Source of the DNA: Panax quinquefolius
Lineage: Eukaryota; Streptophyta; Magnoliopsida; Apiales; Araliaceae
DNA: 64,000 bases
Direction: 5' to 3'
Assembly (NCBI GenBank): GCA_020205615.1
Contig: CM035162.1
Location: 30,668,681 to 30,732,680, forward strand
In this document: positions 31,056 through 43,429 of the stretch, piece by piece
Layout of the letters: each line of letters starts with the position of its first letter
How positions within the stretch are numbered: the stretch's first letter is position 1
Notes under the pieces: model-generated
The model's input: only the letters and a program-made list of their open reading frames with translations
What the model was told of the DNA's origin: nothing
Database searches by the model: none
Translations under genes and position numbers: made by a program

Positions 31056-32620
31056 AGATTAAAGATAATTTAGACACCAAACTTTACTCTCTATTTAAAC
31101 TTTTTCCACCCCAAATTTAAAAAGGTTTAAGATGCCTTTGGACTTAAATTATCACGTAACAAAACTTGACACTTTCTTGACTTAACTTAAGGCCAAAAGT
31201 AGTATTAAATTTCAGAATATAACACAAGTTTGGGGTGCAAATTGTCTTTTATTCTTAAAAATTGGCAAAAATAATTAATTTTAAATAAAATAAAATAATT
31301 TAAAAAAAAATAATTTTATATAAAATAACTAATTTTAAAAATAAAATAAAATAATTAATTTTAAAATAATAAAATTAAAATAAATATTTGGAATTAATGA
31401 TTAATACTTATTTTTTAAAACAATATTTTTAAAAATAGAATTGTAAAATAGATTTTTTGGTAAAAAATTATGTTTTTACAAAAAAAAAATTAAAATAATT
31501 CTGTTTTACAAAATTATAAAATAAAATTGTGTTTTACAAAATTGTAAAATTGTGTTTACAAAATTGTAAAATATAATTTTTAAAAAAAAATTTTGTTTTT
31601 ACAAAAATTGTAAAATAAAATTGTGTTTTAAAAATTGTAAAATACAATTTTTTTTACAAAATTGTGTTTAAAAAGCAGAATTTTTAAAAACTTGTAAAAT
31701 AAAATGGTGTCAAAAAAATTCTGCTTTTAAAAACAAAAATGTAATTTTTTTGTAAAAACATAAATTTTTAAATTTTTTTTGTAAAAACAAATTTTTTAAA
31801 AAATTTGTCTAAAAACATAATTTAAAATCTGTTTTTGTTTTTAAAAATGTAAATTTTTTCATAAAATAGATTTAAATTTTTTTGTTGTAAAAACAGCATT
31901 TTTAAAAATAAAATTGTCTAAAAACAAATTACATTTTTTGATTTTGTTTTTTAAAAATGCAATTTTATTTTACAAGTTTTTAAAAATTTCGCTTTTAAAC
32001 ACAATTTTGTAAAAAACAATTGTATTTTATTTTGTAAAACACAATTTTATTTTATAATTTTATAAAAAGAATTTAAAAATAATAATTGTATTTTACAATT
32101 TTGTAAACACAATTTTACAATTTTGTAAAACACAATTTTATTTTACAAATTTTGTAAAAACAGAATTTTTTTTGTAAAAACAGATTTTTGTACAAAAAAA
32201 AATTTGTTTTTAATTTTGTTTTTAAAATTCTATTTTTAAAAATATTGTTTTAAAAAAATTATTTATTAATCATTAATTCTAAATATTTATTTTAATTTTA
32301 TTATTTTAATTATTTTATTTTAAAATTGATTATTTTATTTTTATTTTTAAAATTAATTTTTTTATTTAAAATTATTTATTTTAAAATTATTTTATTTTAT
32401 TTAAAATTAATTATTTTTTCCAATTTTTAAGATTAAAAGACAATTTGCACCCCAAACATTGTGTTACAGCCTTAGCCGGTCATTTTTGACCGATTAAGTG
32501 AAAAAAATGTGCGTTTTGTTACGTATAATGAAATTTGGGGTGTACTTAGATATTTTTTTAAGTTTGGGGTGCAAAAATAAATAAAGAACAAAATTTGGAG
32601 TGCAAATTATCTTTTAGTCT
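31056..32620. mobile_element. Giant AT-rich foldback element
   Basis: Outer arms AGATTAAAGATAATTTAGAC / AATTATCTTTTAGTCT and CAAGTTTGGGGTGCAAATTG / CAATTTGCACCCCAAAC enclose a nearly continuous inverted repeat over about 1.56 kb. The inner arms are low-complexity A/T tracts such as AAAATTGTAAAATA repeats. Flanks share AAAGAT (31050..31055 region and 32622..32627), a possible eroded target duplication. No ORF. Resembles long-arm MULE foldbacks, but the superfamily is open. Confidence 0.7.
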
Positions 32621-33201
32621 AAAAGATACGAAGGAGAGAGAGAGAGGAGGGGGGAGTAAGTAATAATCGTGGAAGGATCGCCGGGTTGTTAGGCGATTAG
32701 TTGACTACCTAGGCCGAGTTTTTCAGTTTATTAATTTGTAATATAAAAGCGGGAGTAGGTAGGTAGGGGAGGGAATGGCGGACGAAAGGTTTAAATTTGT
32801 AATGGATGGTAGCTTGTACTTAAAGAAAGTTAATGAGATGAAAAGGATAAAGTGAATAATTAAAGTGTGTTGGTCATATAAAAAGAAAATGTTTACTAGT
32901 ACTAATGTTGCTACTATATATGGAATGACCCGGCTCGGCCCGACCCGGCTTGAAAATGAAATAGATGGTTCACATTTACTTCTTATTTCATTGTTTTTTT
33001 TAACAATGGTTCACGATAATAAATGACTTGTTATTCAACTATGGTCCATGTTTTGTTTGCAAAAATGATGAGTATGTATAAAAAAAAATTGTATTTATTT
33101 ATTATTATTTTGGATTATTTATGTTGTGATTAGTCTATTATTTAATCTCATGAATTATATTTAGTCATTTTTAAGACTATTTAATAAGGAATTATACATA
33201 A
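32621..33201. other. Intergenic DNA, locally GC/purine-rich
   Basis: A GAGAGAGAGAGGAGGGGGGA tract at about 32634 and a GC-richer stretch to about 32800. A 26-codon frame beginning ATGGCGGACGAAAGG (32775) is too short and has no similarity I know. CCCGGCTCGGCCCGACCCGG lies at about 32929. Confidence 0.35.
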
Positions 33202-33440
33202 TGTGAGACCCCAGATTTTATGAATAAAGATTTTAATTTTCTCGAAATATTTTTTGAATATTATGGTGTGGATTTGAGATAGTGTTATAGTTGTGGGTAG
33301 TATTTATAAATTTTGAAAAGTATGCAAGTTGTTGTATAATATTCGATTGGTCGGAGAATATTCTTTTTGTCGGAAAATATCCGTACGACGGTACAATCAT
33401 TGGTGGTCCCCACAACTAAATTATTGTCGGATTGAGAAAA

Positions 33441-33540
33441 CGATAAAAATACTTTATGAAAATAACGGCGGAAGTTTTACCGTTAACTGTTGAAAATAAA
33501 AATACTTTATGAAAATAACGGCGGAAGTTTTACCGTTAAT
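33441..33540 (+). repeat. Tandem duplication inside solo LTR
   Basis: AAAAATACTTTATGAAAATA ... GGAAGTTTTACCGTTAA occurs twice with a unit of about 53 nt. The counterpart LTR at about 62680 has it once, so it is a recent local duplication. Confidence 0.8.
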
Positions 33541-34019
33541 TAAGTTTGAAACACCTTAGATGTTAAAAGAAATACGATGAATGGCGTGGTTGCATAGTAG
33601 CAAATCCAGTATTGATTATTGATGCTTACGTGAGAAGTCACTCGGTTTTGTTCAATTATTCTTCATGATAATTGTGTGCATAGATCTCACGCCATTTGAT
33701 TCAATTATTGTCAATATTTTATATATTATTAAATCAATAATTGAGATGACAAAGTTATTAATATTATTATTTGCAATATTAATGATGTTTAAAAGTTCTG
33801 CCAAAGAGAGGTTTGGTCACCTAATTGCGCGCCAGTAAAGAGAAATCCTTATTAAAAGCCCTCTTTCCTTTAGGAACGACATACTAATGCGATTAATATT
33901 GTGAATTATAATGATGATAAATGTTGTTAAATATATTGAGGTATCTTTTTATGAAGTCACTAAGTTTATATATATATATATATATATAAATTTTGTTTTA
34001 TTAGTATTATTAATGTAAT

Positions 34020-34330
34020 AAAACGAAAAAACTTTTATATAAAAAACAAAATACTTTTATAAAGTTATTTGTTTTATTGTATAATAATTAGAATATATTA
34101 TATTCTATTATGCATAGTATTTTGCAAAAAATCTTTTATATAAAAACATAATACTTTTATAAAGTTATTTGTTTTATTAGACTATAAATAGAATGTATTA
34201 TATTCTATTATCGCATAATATTTTGTATAGTAAAATCTTTTTATATAAAAATGAAATATTTTTATAAAGTTATTTGTTTTATTAGACAATAATTAGAATA
34301 TATTATATTTTATTATGATAGTGTTGCATA
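34020..34330 (+). repeat. U3 tandem repeat with palindromic core
   Basis: Three units of about 110-120 nt. Each has ACTTTTATAAAGTTATTTG, then an AATATATTATATT palindrome, then CTATTATGCATAGT. They lie 100-400 nt upstream of the LTR TATA box. The LTR at 62436 has more, variable copies. Confidence 0.75.
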
Positions 34331-35000
34331 GTATATGTGCATAGTGTTACTCGCATAGTAAATCAATATGGATCGTCTGCTTAAAAAGTAAATCAATCTG
34401 GATCGTTCATGAATTAGTTCTTATTCAAATCCATTCTCCTATAAATAGAAGTTCATTCCTTCATTATTTTCTTTTAATTCAATTTGAAACTCTAGAGAGA
34501 ATTCTTCTTCTATAATCTTGAGCGTATTTCTTTAGAGTTTAAGAAAGCTTTGAAGCGTAGTCTGCAAGTTTTCTTCAGTATATCCGCCTACTACCCGTCT
34601 GAAGTACTCTTCTTTTTATAAGGTAAGAGATATTATTTGTTGTACTTTCGTAAAGGGTATTATTTCTTCAGGAAATGAGAACGTAGCAGGGACTAGTCGG
34701 GGAACGGAGTGACGGTCCAGATAATAGCATTAGTAGTCCTCACTATTCTATGAAATAGTGTGATTATAAATGTAATAAGATTGAATTTGAGTGTGGATAT
34801 TGTCTAGATGACAATATTCGGTGTTAAAACTCTCGATTATGTTTTTGCAAGTATTTTGAGTTTGAATCTGCATACATAAGATAATATTTGTATTAAAACT
34901 CACATCTCTATTGTTGTATAATTAAGTTTGTATTTGAATTATGTACCATATATTTGGCGACTCAAGATGAGTGATGTATACCTATTTTGGGGGAGTCACA

Positions 35001-36549
35001 TATAATTTCAAGTAAAAATGTGATATTATATAATATTCTTTTAAGATGTCAAATGATTTATAAATTAATAATCATGGACTAAATAACAGATTAATTAATT
35101 ATAAGATAAAATAGTTCATAGTGATAATAATTTAGTACAAATAGTCATATATCACTCATTATTTTTATAAATAAACATAGTTTAATATAAGTTAAAATTG
35201 AAAAGTACCATTACAATCTTCAACACAGTGGTGGATCTGTTAAGGGGGCAGCTACCCCTGCTGGATTTTTTTTTATAAGTATAAGGGTAGGGAAAGATAT
35301 GTAAATTAATAAACTCAAATGGACAGATTAATGGAAGAGTTAAACTTGGAGAGGCAAAAAAATATATATACATAGGTACCAAGCTTCCTAAAAGACATAG
35401 TGATAACTTATAATTATATTTTGTTGCACATTTAGGCACTAAGCTCTCGTCTTTTATCGTTTTAATAATGTTTCTCATTTAATTAGGGTATTAATATTTG
35501 CACGCACAAATAAAATTTTATATTTTCACAAGTTTCTTCTCACATAATCGGAGCACATTTATTATTCATGTGAGACAGAGATTTTGAGGAATTATAACTT
35601 TTATTTGTGGAATAACTTCTTAAATTTTTTTTGTCAGTTTAATCTTTTGTTATATTCTTTTCATTCAAATATTTTAAGTTAAGTTTTGGTATTTTTTTTC
35701 TTTGTGATGCTGAAATTTACAAAACCAATCTCGCATTGAAAAAAATTATGATAATGAAGAGAGGACTTAACATGACAAAGCTACACAGTTTTTACAACTT
35801 ATTTTTCTTACCTCTTTACTTATATTAATGATTAAATATTTTAGGTACTATGACCTATGAGGCACTTACATTTGTTTGATTACAAGCCTTGTACGTTTTG
35901 TTACTTTATTATTACATATTTAGTTGTGGATTATAAAATTGATTATTTATATAATATAATATTTTATTTGATGTTGATTACAAATTAATAAATATTTTTA
36001 AAAATATTTTTAATTTGCAATGATTTGATTATTTAATAGCGGCATTGTCGAAGAAATTTCTTCTCGGTAAATTAAAAAAATCACAATATGTAATTAGCTA
36101 GTGAAGGAAATCTAACCTTTCTAAAGTAAATATATACATTATTCACAAATTGTTATTTATGAAGGAAGACATTTTTACTAGTTATTTGAAAATGTTAATT
36201 ATGAGGAACTTCTCGCCAAACAAAAATAATCTTTTTACAATATATAATTTGTGAAAAATATATTCTTCACAATATATTTCACAAAAAATATTTAGATACT
36301 AACTTAGCGAAGGATACTTTTAGCGAGAAGTTCTAATGCGAGGAATTATCCAAAATAATGTTTTCTTCCTAATAAATCTCTTATGAGTAATATACTATTT
36401 CTTGTGAAGAATTTGTCTTTCATTGCCGACCCTTTTTCTTGTAATGAAAATCCGGCCCAGATAAAAAAAATATTCCTAAATACGCCTCGGCTTCAACAAG
36501 TTGGTTTATTGGTACTAAGACTTGTATAACTTCTTGAAAAGACGTGCAT
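35001..36549. other. Intergenic DNA with dispersed repeat copy 2
   Basis: 35275..35445 matches 3505..3660 in block order. It is preceded by AGGGGGCAGCTACCCCTGCT (about 35242), itself a short hairpin. 36060..36420 carries paired motifs such as ACTTCTCGCCAAAC / TAGCGAGAAGTTC that may be an eroded transposon. No gene. Confidence 0.4.
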
Positions 36550-36559
36550 GTTTTGAATT

Positions 36560-37281
36560 GGGATAAATTAACTTTTGGTACTTGTACTGTGACACGATTT
36601 ATAATTTGGTACCCGAAGTGAAAAAAGTTACAAATTTGTGATTGTACTCAAAAATTTTTGTAATCTGGTGCTTGTACTTTTCTAATTTTTAAATAATCGT
36701 TAAAATTGATCCAACGGAGAGAGACAAACATACAGAGAGAGAAGCGAAGTCGACGCGAAGAAGGTCATCTATGTTTTGTTCCATCTTTTCTTGCCTCCCA
36801 CATTCGCACCATTGCTCCACAGTGGCACCGACTTGGGAACTCTGGTGTAATCCATTCATTTTTGTTGCATGAACTACTATCTTCTTCCCCAATTTTATTT
36901 ATAATTCCACTCCAAGACGAGCTCATCCTTTCAATTAAATACTGAAAACCCTTTAATAAATATATGGGAACCAGTAATCAATGGAGAATCGAGACAAGAA
37001 AAATGAGAGAAGAAGAAGGACAAAATAAGAGATCCCTAATTTTCAAACAGAATAAAGATGAAACCCTACTGTTTAACGGAGTGTATCATTTTTCGAGTAC
37101 AGTCACCAATTTATAACTTTTTTCACTTCGGACACCAAATTGTAAGTCGTATCCCTAATGTTTAACGGAGTGTAACATTTTTCGAGTACAATCACCAGTT
37201 TGTAACTTTTTTCACTTTGGAATTTCGGATACCAAATTGTAAGTCGTGTCCCAGTACAGGTACCAAAAATTGATTTATCCC
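36560..37281. mobile_element. MULE-like element with captured centre
   Basis: Perfect 10-bp target duplication GTTTTGAATT at 36550..36559 and 37282..37291. Begins GGGATAAATTAACTTTTGGT and ends CCAAAAATTGATTTATCCC, with inverted arms of about 100 nt (GAAAAAAGTTACAAATTTGT / GTTTGTAACTTTTTTCACTT). Part of the right arm (about 37082..37190) is duplicated in tandem. The centre (about 36715..36990) is less AT-rich and looks like captured leader or exon DNA; I could not identify a parent gene. Confidence 0.75.
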
Positions 37282-37400
37282 GTTTTGAATTCGATACTTT
37301 ATATATGAGGATAATAATTTTCTTATATTCTTTAACAACTTAATTATGTGACCGTTTAAAATTATAAATAACGTGTAATAAATAATACGAGGACCATATA

Positions 37401-38900
37401 TGTGACGACCCCAAAATAGGTCCATTCCATCCAATCCATTCTGAGTCGCCAAATACATGGTACAGAAACAATTACAACTTCATTAATACAATTGTCGTGC
37501 AAAATACGACAACACATAAATTATGAGTTTAAATACAAATATTGTCTTCTAGACAATATCCACACTCAAATAAGTCCTCATTACAATTATTGATACACTA
37601 TTTTACAAAATAGTGAGGACTACTAAAACAACTGTCTTGAACCATTACTCCACACCCCCTATTAGTTCATTTATATCCTCGTCTCCTGAGAAGAAAAATG
37701 GAATAAAAATGAAAATGGTGAGCTCAACTAGCCCAATAAAGAATATTATGACTAAGATAATATAGAAGAAATTATTGTTAGTCTTCAACAGGGAAAAATG
37801 TGATAGAATACAATAGATAATAAGTTTTAGATCAACAACTGCAGCGAAAATAACAATTCATTAGAAGAGTTAAGTAGAGAATGAAATCTACTATTATCTA
37901 TGAATTTAAAAGTCCATCATCGATATTTTATCCCTGTAACATCAATCAATATACATCATAAATCAAATATTCATCTTTGCACTACAGGCCAAAATATATT
38001 CTCCATTAGTTATGTTCATCTAAACACTGCTTCATCTTTTCAGACTACTGGCCAAAGATATTCATCATAAAATCATTCATCTTTGCACTATGAGCCAAAG
38101 ATATTCGATTATATCATCATTTAGGGTAGAGGATAATGAAAATATTTTAAAGAAAACGAATCCAGTGAAAACAAAAGAACAAATATTAAGGATTCGTACT
38201 TTAAACAATCAAAGTTCAAAAATACTTCATAAATAACCAGAGTGGAATAAAATTCAAGAATGAAGACCAAAACATAGATCCAATCAAAGATAGGAACTAT
38301 AACGAGACAATCTTGGACATAGAAAAGAAAATTTAATTTTTACATGAATAGTGTATTCGTGAATGAATAGTCTTTGTATCGTGAATAATTATCGTATCGT
38401 GAATAGTAACTCTGACACCAAAAGATAGAAATTCCACAAGAAAAATCATCATGCTTCGTGAATAGTACTCGTGAATAGTAACTCATGAATAGTAACTCAT
38501 GAATAGTAACCCCGACATGAAAAAGTTCCAAATTTGATAAAAATTTCCAACCAATATTTCGGCATAATGATATTGAAGAAATAATATCATTTTTGAATAA
38601 AGTAACATCCTTACCTACAAAAAAAAGCATATTCTTAACTGGAATCTTTGGATATAGTGATGAAAGAACTTGCACCGTATAGCAACACTCAAAGTATCAA
38701 AATACTCACAAGAATATGCTCAATATATCGAGAGAGAAAGAGAGAGAAGATTTCAATTTCTGGTGTGATTTTCAATTCTAACCTAAGCACCCTATTTATA
38801 GGAAATTGTTTAGAACACCAAAGCAGAAAATTTAATAAAATAATATTATAATTAAACAATTTCAAGCCCACCGTAGACCAACTGAATTCAGCACATTTAT
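37401..38900 (-). mobile_element. Solo LTR of family 2, left half (split)
   Basis: Begins TGTGACGACCCCAAAATAGG after ATATA (37396..37400) and breaks at TTTAT (38896..38900), where the family 1 element enters. It resumes at 57156 and ends at 58421 before a second ATATA. Total about 2.77 kb, the same length as the family 2 LTRs inside the nest. The minus-strand TATA region (CTATTTATAGG) is at about 38793. Confidence 0.85.
38340..38515 (-). repeat. GTGAATAGTAACT minisatellite, copy set 1
   Basis: Irregular tandem units of 10-15 nt (GTGAATAGTAACT and variants) in the leader part of the family 2 LTR. Expanded versions lie at about 47475..47670 and 53855..54055. Confidence 0.75.
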
Positions 38901-41387
38901 TGTGACACCCCCAAAATTAAGTATACGTCACCCATCTTGGGTCGCCACTTATATGGTACATAAATTCAAATACAACTTACTAATATAAGCGTAGGTACAA
39001 TACGATATAAACCTGTGAGTTTGAATACAAATATTGTCTACTAGATATTATACAAACTCAAAAGGAGTCCTCATTACAACTATTATCACACTATTTCACG
39101 AATAGTGAGGACTACTAATGTTATCCTCTGGACCATTACTTACTTCCCCGACTCATCCCAAATATATGTTCTCATTTCACGAAGAGAACGGTGAAAAAAG
39201 AAAGGTGAGCTCAACTAGCCCAATAAGAAATATTATGACTAAGATAATGCGAATAATTTATCATTAGCCTTGAACAATGTTAAACTAATAAAATACAATA
39301 GACAACAAGTTTAAGCTGCGGTGGAATAAGCGATCCATTAAAAGAGTCAAGTAGAGAATAAAGTCTACTATCTTTTAGGTTTTAAAAGGTTTTTCATCAT
39401 TTGTTATAGCCGAGACTCGACTTTAATAAATAATCCACATCATCGAATCACCCTCACTTTACTGACGAGGGATATTCATCTAATTATCAATGGTCAAGCG
39501 ACTATACCGAATCACCCCGATCATAATCATACCAAAAACTATCCATCAACGCATTACAGAACCACCGAGGACTTTTATCACATCATTTATAACAAGCCAT
39601 GATTATACTTAGAATGATCCTCGGTCATAATCATACTAAGTTCATCTATACACGTAGTAGTAGAAGATAACGTAATATAACATGAGGATGGCGACAATGA
39701 CATAATAATTCAATAAAACAAGTTCAAGAATTATTTTATCCGAGAATTTTTAACGTCCAAATTGTCAAAATGATACTTGTTTTGTAGAGTAAAATTCAAG
39801 AATGATCGGAAGAATATTTCCATGAAAAGATCTTTGGATGAAACGCAAAATATCAAGGATATTCTACTAATTTCATGGAGTATAGAAGTCAAAGTTTTAA
39901 CCAATTGGGTATAATAAAGAATGGAATAACAAAAGAAATCACCATGCATGCGGTACTTGCATGAAGCGGAGTTATTCAAATGAATAATAATAACGGAACC
40001 GGTCGTCGTGAAATTAATGCAAGCGGGATGTTCCAATGAGAATAATAAAGATGGAACCGGATCCGGTGTAAAACACACGGATGGGATATTCCAACAGTAA
40101 TGATAAAGACGGAACCCGGTCCGGTGTAAAACACACGACGAGGATATTCCAAATGTAATAATAAAGAATGGAATAACGAAGTTTTCTTCATGAATAAGAA
40201 AGAATAACACCCCTTACGATTACAACAAATAATACCCCTTACCTTAGAAGAACTGAATATTGGCAAGGTGAAGTAGCGAATACTTTTCTTCTTTCTCTCT
40301 ATAGTTTCTCTCTCTGTAGAGTTTCGGTGAATTAAATGAAAATAATGAAGCACTAGGCCTCTATTTATAGAAGATTTCTAGCTTAAGACTTTTGCCATGT
40401 GAAAAGGCAAGTGGCTTGACGACTGGTGATGTGAAAAGAAAAATGGTTTGACGCGTGTAATGTGAAACGACAAGTGGTTCGACGCCTGTAATGTGAAACG
40501 ACAAGTAGTTCGACGCCTGTAATGTGAAACGACAAGTGGTTCGGCCGCTGTAATGTGAAGCGACAAGTGGTTCTACGCCTGTAAAGGTAATTACTATTGA
40601 CGAATGTAATTACTATTCACAAAGGTAATTACTATTGACGAAGGTAATTACTATTCACAAAGGTAATTACTATTGACGAAGGTAATTACTATTGACGAAG
40701 AGACTCTTAGATGATGACATATGGCCCCCCCATAAAATAATCAAACTTACCACAAATGTCTCATAACAGACTCTTTATATACATCAAGGATTGAATAAAT
40801 ATTACCACAAATCATTTTATTTTTAATCAACACATATTTAATCTTTCAACAATTATTAATCATTTATAACTTGTCGTCTCAATTATTGATTTAATACTAT
40901 AACATATTATACAGATGATACTGTGATAATAATTGAATCAATAATATAAGAGATATGATGCATCAATTCTTTGTAGCAATAATTGAGCATAGGTGAGTGA
41001 CTTCTCACGTAAGCATCAATAATCAATATCGTGTCTTACTATATCTACGCTCAGACATTCTTTGTACTTTTTACTACCGAGTAGTTCAACGGTTTTAACT
41101 AACGGTAACACCTCTGCTAGCCGTTATTTTTATAGAAAGATAATTTTGTCGTTTTTCTAACTACGACAATACTTCCATTAATGGGGTCCACTAATGATTG
41201 GTAGTCGTCACGAATATTCCCAAACAAAAGAATATTCCCCACCAAACGAATATTTTATAACAACTTGCATACTTTGCAAAATTTATAAATACTACCCACA
41301 ACTATAATATTATCTTAAATTCACACCATAATATTAAAAATTATTTCGACAAAATTTAAATCTTTATTGATAAAATGGGGTCTCACA
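38901..41387 (-). mobile_element. 3' LTR of the family 1 element
   Basis: Plus-strand ends TGTGACACCCCCAAAATTAA and AAATGGGGTCTCACA. The minus-strand TATA box is at 40371..40380. Contains three tandem arrays: GGAATAAC-type units (about 39950..40200), a GTGAAACGACAAGTGGTTC unit repeated about five times (40400..40585), and GGTAATTACTATT units (40586..40700). Short ORFs on both strands come from these arrays. Confidence 0.85.
40400..40702 (-). repeat. Two minisatellites in LTR U3
   Basis: First array: about 35-37 nt units with GTGAAACGACAAGTGGTTC and a CGCCTGTAAT joint. Second: six or so 18-19 nt units GGTAATTACTATTGACGAA / GGTAATTACTATTCACAAA. Both lie directly upstream of the TATA box in transcription order. 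The 5' LTR has corresponding arrays at about 56160..56460 with different unit counts. Confidence 0.8.
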
Positions 41388-41401
41388 ATCTCCCTCCTTA
41401 T
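41388..41401 (-). promoter_or_regulatory. Polypurine tract, family 1 element
   Basis: Minus strand CATAAGGAGGGAGAT directly before the 3' LTR TGTGAGACCCC. A purine run in this exact place is the plus-strand primer site of LTR retrotransposons. Confidence 0.8.
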
Positions 41402-41409
41402 GGAATTTC

Positions 41410-43400
41410 GCCCTCGAAATTAGAGTACGATACCTAGTATGATAAAGAGGTGAGGATACCATGAATACCTTTATCGTTGAAAACATTAAATTCATCTTTG
41501 CAATCCACCAAAGATATTTATTCATAATTCATCTTTTGCACTACAAGGCCAAAGATATACAATAAAAACCAATAATCTTTGAGGCGACAATAGTATCACG
41601 ACCACGAATTATCCATGCACCAATTTGGCGAGGATATTCGTGTTTTCATTCTGATTATGATTATACCGAATAATCCTTGGTCATAATCATACCAAGTCTA
41701 TCAATGCACTACTGACCCGAAGATGACTTTTACCACATCCATGAATTAATATTTCATTCTTTGAGACTCACTTCAATAATTAATCCATATCATCGAATCA
41801 TCCACGCACTACAGTGCCAGAGGATATTCATTAGTATCACAACCACGAATTATCCATGCACTACTGACCAAAGATAATCGGTATTCATTAATATCCGACC
41901 ATAAATTATCCATGCACTACTACCAAAAGATAATCGTGTATTCATTAGTATCATGACCACAAATTATCCATGCACTACTACCAAAGATAATCGTGTATTC
42001 ATTAGTATCACGACCACAAATTATCCATGTACTACGTGCCAAAGATAATCGTGTATTCATTAGTATCACGACCACAAATTATCCATGCACTACTGACGAA
42101 GATAATCGTGTTTTTCAATTACGGTTATGATTATACCGAACAATCCACAGTCATAATCATACCAAGTCCATCTATGCACTCACAGCCACGAGATGACTTT
42201 CAACATAATATAAACATGAGGATAATGATATAAAGAATCAATCAAATGAGATAAAGGATAAATATTAAACATTTATAATATAATTTATCCGAGATTCAAG
42301 AATATCCCCATGTTATCAATCACTTAATAATCTCATAATCTAATATCATTAATATTATAACAATATTTTAATCACTTCTTAAATTTATAAACAATTTATC
42401 TCAATTGTTTACGCTTTACCATATAATGCATTTAATCATTCAAAATTGCCATACTCATAAGATATCATCACCAATTATCAAATCCCTCATCAAAAAAAAA
42501 ATGCATATATTCTATATAGGATTCTCTAGCCATAAAATCCTATTTTCAACTTTGTTACTTCACATAACATATTTAACTCATATGTTCGTAACTAAACTAT
42601 TTTCATGAAAAATACCAAATCAGTCCCAAAAATATTTCTTTTCTGGGTTTTAGCATAATATAGTCCCATAATGAAAATATATTTTTCTAGAATTTTAAAA
42701 TTCATTTACTATTTTCAAAAATCAATTTCTAATTAATTCCTTAAGAAATTAGCTACCTCAAGTTTAACTCCAAAATTCCCAAATCTTGGCAGGACCTTAC
42801 ACATGTTAACGTGAGCTTCCAGGTTTAAATTTCATGGTCATCTGAGTTATAGAACTCGGTTATAAGCGTTTTAAATCGGAAAAACTAAATATTAAAATAG
42901 TCATAACTTGCTCATTTTAAGTCGAATGAGCTCATTTTTGGACAGGAGGTACTTTATACCATATACCTTCATGTCTCAAAAGGCCAGAATTTTTCTCATA
43001 ATTTAAGTGGCCGAAACAGCCCGTCTAAAATCATGGCAGCAGCTTTTTTCGGTTTTTGCAGCTTTGCACTCCTTTGCTAAAATCAGTCCACACAAAAATC
43101 TACACTACCTTTTCCAATAATTCCACTTGGATTAGTTAGGTAACTCATAGATCTAACTCTAGGACTTGACCACACTCAAAAATTCAAAATATAATAGGAG
43201 ATATGGTCAATTGAATTTCATGTTACGTTTTTCACCAAAATCTGATTTTCAACTCTTTGTGATTTCTAAGAAACTTTCATGTTTTCACATACTAACCAAC
43301 ATAACTCATCTTAAAACTTACTAATACTTCATATACCCATGATTTTCATTAGTTCTATACTTTTATTATGACTTTCATCATAATCTACGTAAACAGATCA
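41410..43400 (-). repeat. LTR-like sequence inside the family 1 internal domain
   Basis: On the minus strand this region matches about 720..2420 of the left-edge LTR almost end to end. Examples are TTACGTAGATTATGATGAAA at 43380, AATTCAATTGACCATATCTC at 43200, and ATCCTCATG..TATATT at 42220. It sits where reverse transcriptase to integrase should be. 41820..42110 contains at least five tandem units with AAATTATCCATGCACTACT and AAGATAATCGTGTATTCATT. Confidence 0.7.
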
Positions 43401-43429
43401 TTTTAGTTGAAGAAATATTTGAGGGTTTA

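Larger units (their letters stand above)
33202..35000 (+). mobile_element. Solo LTR, family 1
   Basis: Begins TGTGAGACCCCAGATTTTAT and ends TTTTGGGGGAGTCACA. Flanks CATAA (33197..33201) and TATAA (35001..35005) fit a 5-bp target duplication with one change. The TATA box CTATAAATAG is at 34439..34448, followed by the AAACTCTAGAGAGA leader. No internal domain on either side. Complete at 1,799 bp, hence shorter than the other family 1 LTRs; the difference is mainly in R/U5. Confidence 0.8.

Noticed and set aside
32775..32855. 26-codon ORF starting ATGGCGGACGAAAGG
   Set aside because: Too short, no recognisable domain, no splice-like ends.
39731..40566. Several ORFs of 60-160 codons with repeating peptides
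   Set aside because: They arise from tandem units inside an LTR and have counterparts in each LTR copy; not conserved as protein.
40400..40702. Regularly spaced repeats resembling a CRISPR array
   Set aside because: Eukaryotic LTR minisatellite: spacers are themselves repeats, units vary in length, no cas genes, plant genome.
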